In this document: positions 60,517 through 64,000 of the stretch, one piece after another | Position numbering within the stretch: the stretch's first letter is position 1 | How the letters are laid out: each line of letters begins with the position of its first letter | Source: Roseitalea porphyridii | Lineage (GTDB): Bacteria > Pseudomonadota > Alphaproteobacteria > Rhizobiales > Rhizobiaceae | Assembly (NCBI RefSeq): GCF_004331955.1 | Contig: NZ_CP036532.1 | Coordinates: 2,542,001-2,606,000, forward strand | Direction: 5' to 3' | Length of the DNA stretch: 64,000 nucleotides | Notes under the pieces: model-generated | Seen by the model: the letters and a program-made list of their open reading frames with translations, nothing else | What the model was told of the DNA's origin: nothing | Databases searched by the model: none | Program-made: the position numbers and the translations under genes

Positions 60517-62004
60517 TCAGCTCACCTGGCTCTTGACGAAGTCGCGCACGATCGCCGTGATGCCGCGGCCGAGCAGCGCGTCGAAGCCTTCGATGAACCG
60601 GTCGACATGGGCGCGCTCGCAGATCAGCGGCGGCTCCAGCCGGATGACGTTGCGGTTGTACTCGGTGAAGGCGACCAGGATATCGTGGTCGCGCAGCAGC
60701 AGCGCGCCGACAAAGCCCGACAGCGAGCCCTTGAGCTTGTCGTCGAGGACGGCGACCGCCGGGCGCAGCACCGCCGGCAGGGTCTGCGAGAAGTCGTGGA
60801 ATTCGAGCCCCACCATGAAGCCCTGGCCGCGCACGTCCTTGATGATCTTGGGGTACTTGGCCTGAAGGCGCTTCAGCTCGGCGATCAGATAGGCGCCGGT
60901 CTCGGCCGCGTTGTCGATCAGCCCCTCCTCGTAGAGGATGTTGATCGTCTCGAGCGCGGTGACCGAGGCTTCGCCGATGCCGCCGAAGGTCGCCTGGGCG
61001 TGGATCATCGCGGTCTTGGGTGTGCCGTAGGCCTTCATGTAGATATCGCGTTTGGCGATCATCGCGGCCATGGCGCACTTACCCCCGCCCAGCGACTTGG
61101 CGAGCGCGGTCACGTCCGGCACGACGCCATGATGCTCGAAGGCGTAGAAGCGGCCGGTGCGGCCCAGCCCGCACTGCACCTCGTCGGCGACCCAGATCAC
61201 GCCATATTCGTCGCAAAGGGCGCGAAGCTTCTGCCAGTATTCGGTCGGCGCCTCGATGATGCCGCCACCGCCCTGGATCGTCTCAAGGCAGATCACGCCG
61301 ATCGACGGATGCGCCCGGAACGCGGCCTCGACGGCCTCGATATCGCCGAACGGCACCCTGATATTGTCGCCCAGCAGCTTGAACTCGCCGCGATAGAGCG
61401 GCCCGTCGGTGACCGACAGCACGCCCTTGGTCTTGCCGTGGAACGAATTCTCCGCATAGACCACCATCGGCCGGTCGGGCCCGGCGGCGCGCTCGGCGAC
61501 CTTCAGCGCCGCTTCCATGGCTTCCGAGCCCGACGAGCCCAGGAACACCATGTCCAGATCGCCCGGCGAGCAGGCGGCGATGTTGTGCGCCAGCGCGGCC
61601 GCATATTGCGACATGAACGCCATGGCGATCTCGTGGCGCTTTTCGTCCTGAAACGCCTTGCGGGTCTCGAGGATGCGCGGATGGTTGTGGCCGAGCGCCA
61701 GCGAACCGAACCCGCCGAAGAAGTCGAGGATCCTGCGACCGTTCTGGTCGACATATTCCATGCCCTCGGCGCGCTCGATCTTGATCTTGTGAAAGCCCAG
61801 CAGCTTCATGAAGTGAAGCTGGCCCGGGTTCAGATGCGCCTTGAACAGTTCGGTCATGGTCGGCACGTCCATCGCCTTGGCATCGGCGACGGACATCAGG
61901 TCCGGCTTGTGAACCGGCGCCAGCGCGGGGCCCTCGGGCATCGGCGTGTCCATCGTCGGCGCGTCGACCACCGGTTTCTTCCTGGTCAGGAAATCGAGCA
62001 TCAT
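60517..62004 (-). CDS. Class III aminotransferase
   Basis: 495 residues. After a 60-residue N-terminal extension: MEYVDQNGRRILDFFGGFGSLALGHNHP, VFLGSSGSEAMEAALKVAERA, ENSFHGKTKGVLSVTDG, CLETIQGGGGIIEAP, GVIWVADEVQCGLGRTGRFY, and VTALAKSLGGGKCAMAA with the PLP lysine. It differs clearly from the omega-aminotransferase at 28.9 kb. In this cluster it may aminate a sugar or lipid head group, or an amino-acid-like substituent. The start at MMLDFLTRKK is probable. Confidence 0.88.
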   Translation of the reverse strand: MMLDFLTRKKPVVDAPTMDTPMPEGPALAPVHKPDLMSVADAKAMDVPTMTELFKAHLNPGQLHFMKLLGFHKIKIERAEGMEYVDQNGRRILDFFGGFGSLALGHNHPRILETRKAFQDEKRHEIAMAFMSQYAAALAHNIAACSPGDLDMVFLGSSGSEAMEAALKVAERAAGPDRPMVVYAENSFHGKTKGVLSVTDGPLYRGEFKLLGDNIRVPFGDIEAVEAAFRAHPSIGVICLETIQGGGGIIEAPTEYWQKLRALCDEYGVIWVADEVQCGLGRTGRFYAFEHHGVVPDVTALAKSLGGGKCAMAAMIAKRDIYMKAYGTPKTAMIHAQATFGGIGEASVTALETINILYEEGLIDNAAETGAYLIAELKRLQAKYPKIIKDVRGQGFMVGLEFHDFSQTLPAVLRPAVAVLDDKLKGSLSGFVGALLLRDHDILVAFTEYNRNVIRLEPPLICERAHVDRFIEGFDALLGRGITAIVRDFVKSQVS

Positions 62005-62011
62005 CTGTCCC

Positions 62012-63025
62012 CTATTCGGCCGGCACGGCGGCCATGGCGTTGGTGTCTGCCTTGTCGTCCCGGCCCCGGCGGTACTCGGCATAGGCGGCGACGAGCATGT
62101 CCTCGTCGCGATGTTTCGGCGTCCAGCCGAAGTCACGCTTGGCGGCGGTGGTGTCACGCACGCAATATTCGTCGGCGATCAGATATTGCTCGGGGTCCAT
62201 CAGCGGCATGTTGAGCCGGTCGAGACCCGCGAGCGTCCACTTGACCGCGAAAGCCGGCGTCGGCACCAGGATCGATTTCGAGCCGGCCGACCGGATCAGG
62301 TCGCCGAGCAGCTTCCTGACGGGCGGCGGGTTGTCCGAGCCCAGATTGTAGGCCTTGTTCGGCACGCCCTTCTCCCAGGCCAGCCGGGCCACCTCGGCGC
62401 AGTCATAGACCGAGATGAACTGGTAGGGATTGCGGCCCGAGCCGATCATCGGCACCGGCAGGTTCATGTCGATCAGCCGGAACAGCTTGCCCAGGATCCC
62501 AAGGCGCCCCGGCCCGATGATCAGGCGCGGGCGCACGATGGTGATCTTCATGCCGCGCATGCGCCAGTCGTCGGCGATCGTCTCGGTGTCGGCCTTCGAG
62601 CCGCCATAATGGCCCAGCGGCGCGATCGGATGATCCTCGTCCTGCGGGGTCCTGACGGTTTTGCCGTAGACCATGTCGGTCGTGTACTGGACCATCTTCG
62701 AGGCGCCCGAAGCGGCCGTGTGCGCCATGATGTTGGCCGCACCGAACGTGTTGACCGGATAGAAGAACGGGTAGCGGTCGATGCGCTTCTGGATCGGCGA
62801 GAGCATCATCGCGCTCATGTTGTAGACCATGTCGTCGGCGCCGATCGGCACGCCGGCGACCGAGGCCGAATTGGTCACGTCGCAATGGATGTGCCCGACA
62901 TCGCCATAGTGCGGCAGGTCCGACGTTGCGATGTCGGCGACCAGAACCTCCTCGCCGCGCTCGGCGAGATCCTTTGCCAGATAGCGGCCGACGAACCCGT
63001 CGCCGCCGAAGATGACATGTTTCAT
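62012..63025 (-). CDS. NAD-dependent epimerase/dehydratase (extended SDR)
   Basis: 337 residues. HVIFGGDGFVGRYLAKDLAERG (GGxGxxG NAD site), DVTNSASV, YNMSAMML, NTFGAANIMAHTAA, VQYTTDMVYGK and PLGHYGGSKADTE with the catalytic Tyr and Lys (YGGSK), IVRPRLIIGPGRLGI. Extended SDR acting on a nucleotide or lipid-linked sugar. It overlaps the SMR gene by 4 bp and is separated from the aminotransferase by 7 bp. Confidence 0.88.
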   Translation of the reverse strand: MKHVIFGGDGFVGRYLAKDLAERGEEVLVADIATSDLPHYGDVGHIHCDVTNSASVAGVPIGADDMVYNMSAMMLSPIQKRIDRYPFFYPVNTFGAANIMAHTAASGASKMVQYTTDMVYGKTVRTPQDEDHPIAPLGHYGGSKADTETIADDWRMRGMKITIVRPRLIIGPGRLGILGKLFRLIDMNLPVPMIGSGRNPYQFISVYDCAEVARLAWEKGVPNKAYNLGSDNPPPVRKLLGDLIRSAGSKSILVPTPAFAVKWTLAGLDRLNMPLMDPEQYLIADEYCVRDTTAAKRDFGWTPKHRDEDMLVAAYAEYRRGRDDKADTNAMAAVPAE

Positions 63026-63462
63026 GATTGCGCCTTGTCCGTCATGGCTGTGGCAGGGGTTGAATGGGTGGCGTGCGGCCGGTCCGAAAGCGGCGAGCCC
63101 GATTGGGCGATCAGCACCGTGCCCACACAGATGAAGACGATGCCGGCGATCTTGTAGGCGCCCAGATCCTCGCCGAAGAGCTGCCAGGCGAGCACCGCGA
63201 CCGCCACATAGGCGAGCGACAGGAACGGATAGGCAAAGCTCAGATCGACCTTGGACAGGACGAACATGTGCGAGGCCATCGAGATCACGAACGTCGCCAG
63301 ACCGAAGAACACCCAGGGCTGGAACACGATCAGGATCGCCTTGAGCGCCATGTTGGGCTGCGCCATCACCGCCGGCGACAGCGTCATCATGCCCTGCTTG
63401 AGCATGAGCTGCGCCGCCGCGTTGGTCAGAACGGTGAACAGGATGAACGGAATGTATTTCAT
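63022..63462 (-). CDS. SMR/EamA-type small transporter
   Basis: 146 residues, four helices: YIPFILFTVLTNAAAQLMLKQGM, PWVFFGLATFVISMASHMFVLSKVDLSFAYPFLSLAYVAVAVLAWQLFGEDLGAYKIAGIVFICVGTVLI. The FAYPFLSLAYV pattern is that of the EmrE/ArnF-like flippase subgroup. It probably moves a lipid-linked sugar or amino-sugar across the inner membrane, given the neighbours. A hydrophilic 25-residue tail follows the last helix. Confidence 0.78.
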   Translation of the reverse strand: MKYIPFILFTVLTNAAAQLMLKQGMMTLSPAVMAQPNMALKAILIVFQPWVFFGLATFVISMASHMFVLSKVDLSFAYPFLSLAYVAVAVLAWQLFGEDLGAYKIAGIVFICVGTVLIAQSGSPLSDRPHATHSTPATAMTDKAQS

Positions 63463-63492
63463 GGCGTGTGCCCCGGCCCTTTCAGTCTCGTC

Positions 63493-64000
63493 CTAGGACA
63501 GTTCCGTTGACTTTCGCTGAAGCGAACCGCCGGCATTTGAACCAACCGCCGCACCGGGCAGGCCGAGCGCCGTGCGCCGCCACAAATCCGAGCAGATGGC
63601 CGGATCGCGCAGCGCCTCCAGTTCGGCCCAGTGTGGGAACGAGGCCGCGAACGTCGCCGCGCTCATCCGCGCATCCTTGTAGGGATTGACCCGGCCGCCG
63701 GCCTCGACGGTGATCGCATCGAGCGTTTCCAGAAGCGCGCGCGTGGAACGGCCCCGGTTCGGAAAGTCGAGCGTCAGCGTGTAGCCGGGACGCGGAAAGC
63801 TCATCAGGCCCGGCGAAACGATCGTGCCGAACCGCTTCAGCACGGTCAGGAACGAGGCCTGCCCGGCCTTTTTCGACGCGGCGAGCATCGCCGGGATCGC
63901 CTCGCGCGCGGTCTCGAACGGGATCGCGCCCTGGTGCTGGAACAGGCCGGCCGGCCCGTAAAGGCGGTTCCAGTGACCGACCGCGTCGAGCGGGTAGAAG
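63493..64000 (-). CDS. DprE1-like FAD-dependent oxidoreductase (partial, N-terminus outside window)
   Basis: Only the C-terminal 168 or so residues are inside the window. FYPLDAVGHWNRLYGPAGLFQHQ is the hallmark of DprE1/alditol-oxidase-type enzymes, and VLKRFGTIVSPGLMSFPRPGYTLTLDFPNRG and VEAGGRVNPYKDARM follow. DprE1 oxidises a polyprenyl-phospho-ribose during arabinose donor synthesis. The gene is first of the visible leftward envelope cluster. The C-terminal end is complete. Confidence 0.8.
   Translation of the reverse strand, partial: FYPLDAVGHWNRLYGPAGLFQHQGAIPFETAREAIPAMLAASKKAGQASFLTVLKRFGTIVSPGLMSFPRPGYTLTLDFPNRGRSTRALLETLDAITVEAGGRVNPYKDARMSAATFAASFPHWAELEALRDPAICSDLWRRTALGLPGAAVGSNAGGSLQRKSTELS

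Overview
The window reads as a high-GC chromosome segment of an alphaproteobacterium, most likely of the order Hyphomicrobiales (Rhizobiales). Three things point there: the mixed aerobic/anaerobic cob gene set, the alphaproteobacterial type of non-pyrrolysine MttB methyltransferase with its corrinoid partners, and many dispersed palindromic repeats that translate as HPEVRA(Q/K)RASKGEG-like peptides. No rRNA, tRNA, CRISPR array, integrase or insertion sequence was recognised. Identifications come from reading translated sequence and motifs; no database search was run.

Positions 1-28000 are dominated by adenosylcobalamin biosynthesis. A leftward block encodes cobA, cobB and cobC; cbiD and cobK run the other way from a 23-bp divergent gap. 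A second leftward block encodes a DUF6732-like small protein, cbiX, cobH, cobL, cobI and a cbiG-cobJ fusion. A TumE/TumA-type toxin-antitoxin pair then sits before cobM. A small ArsR-SRPBCC cluster, its last gene broken by a stop codon, separates cobK from cobM. A third leftward block (hupE, cobU, cobW, cobN, GNAT, cobO) starts at a canonical promoter and cobalamin riboswitch near 26.1-26.3 kb. cobQ lies just upstream and is preceded by a structured RNA with a strong terminator. cobB and cobN carry in-frame insertions made of dispersed repeats.

Positions 31.0-34.0 kb form a visibly lower-GC island of three genes: a ParB/sulfiredoxin-fold protein, a translationally coupled protein with PD-(D/E)XK-like features, and a convergent D12-class adenine DNA methyltransferase. 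I read it as a candidate uncharacterised restriction-modification or defence module, and it is the best candidate here for a new system.

Positions 34.4-46.1 kb hold a corrinoid-dependent methyl-transfer system. It has an MttB-family methyltransferase, a corrinoid protein, DUF1638, a frameshifted small 'virulence factor' family gene, MetF, a methyltetrahydrofolate:corrinoid methyltransferase and a RACo-type ferredoxin/ASKHA reactivator. Together these could move methyl groups from a quaternary amine, for example glycine betaine, onto tetrahydrofolate and oxidise them. Alternatively they could be modules of a split methionine synthase. A GlxA/GbdR-like regulator (50.5 kb) and a dimethylglycine/sarcosine dehydrogenase-like enzyme (54.9 kb) fit betaine catabolism, and the B12 genes supply the cofactor. 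A GIY-YIG nuclease gene inside this region is flanked by 76-bp direct repeats.

The rest includes a BrnT/BrnA-like pair, a glutamate-cysteine ligase-like enzyme, an MFS transporter, a HAD hydrolase, tungstate transporter parts (tupA and tupB, convergent, no ATPase seen), a DUF1194 protein and a RelE-type toxin-antitoxin pair. From 57.5 kb to the right edge lies an envelope-sugar-like cluster: two GT-C-like membrane proteins, a class III aminotransferase, a sugar-nucleotide epimerase, an SMR-type transporter and a DprE1-like oxidoreductase cut by the window end.
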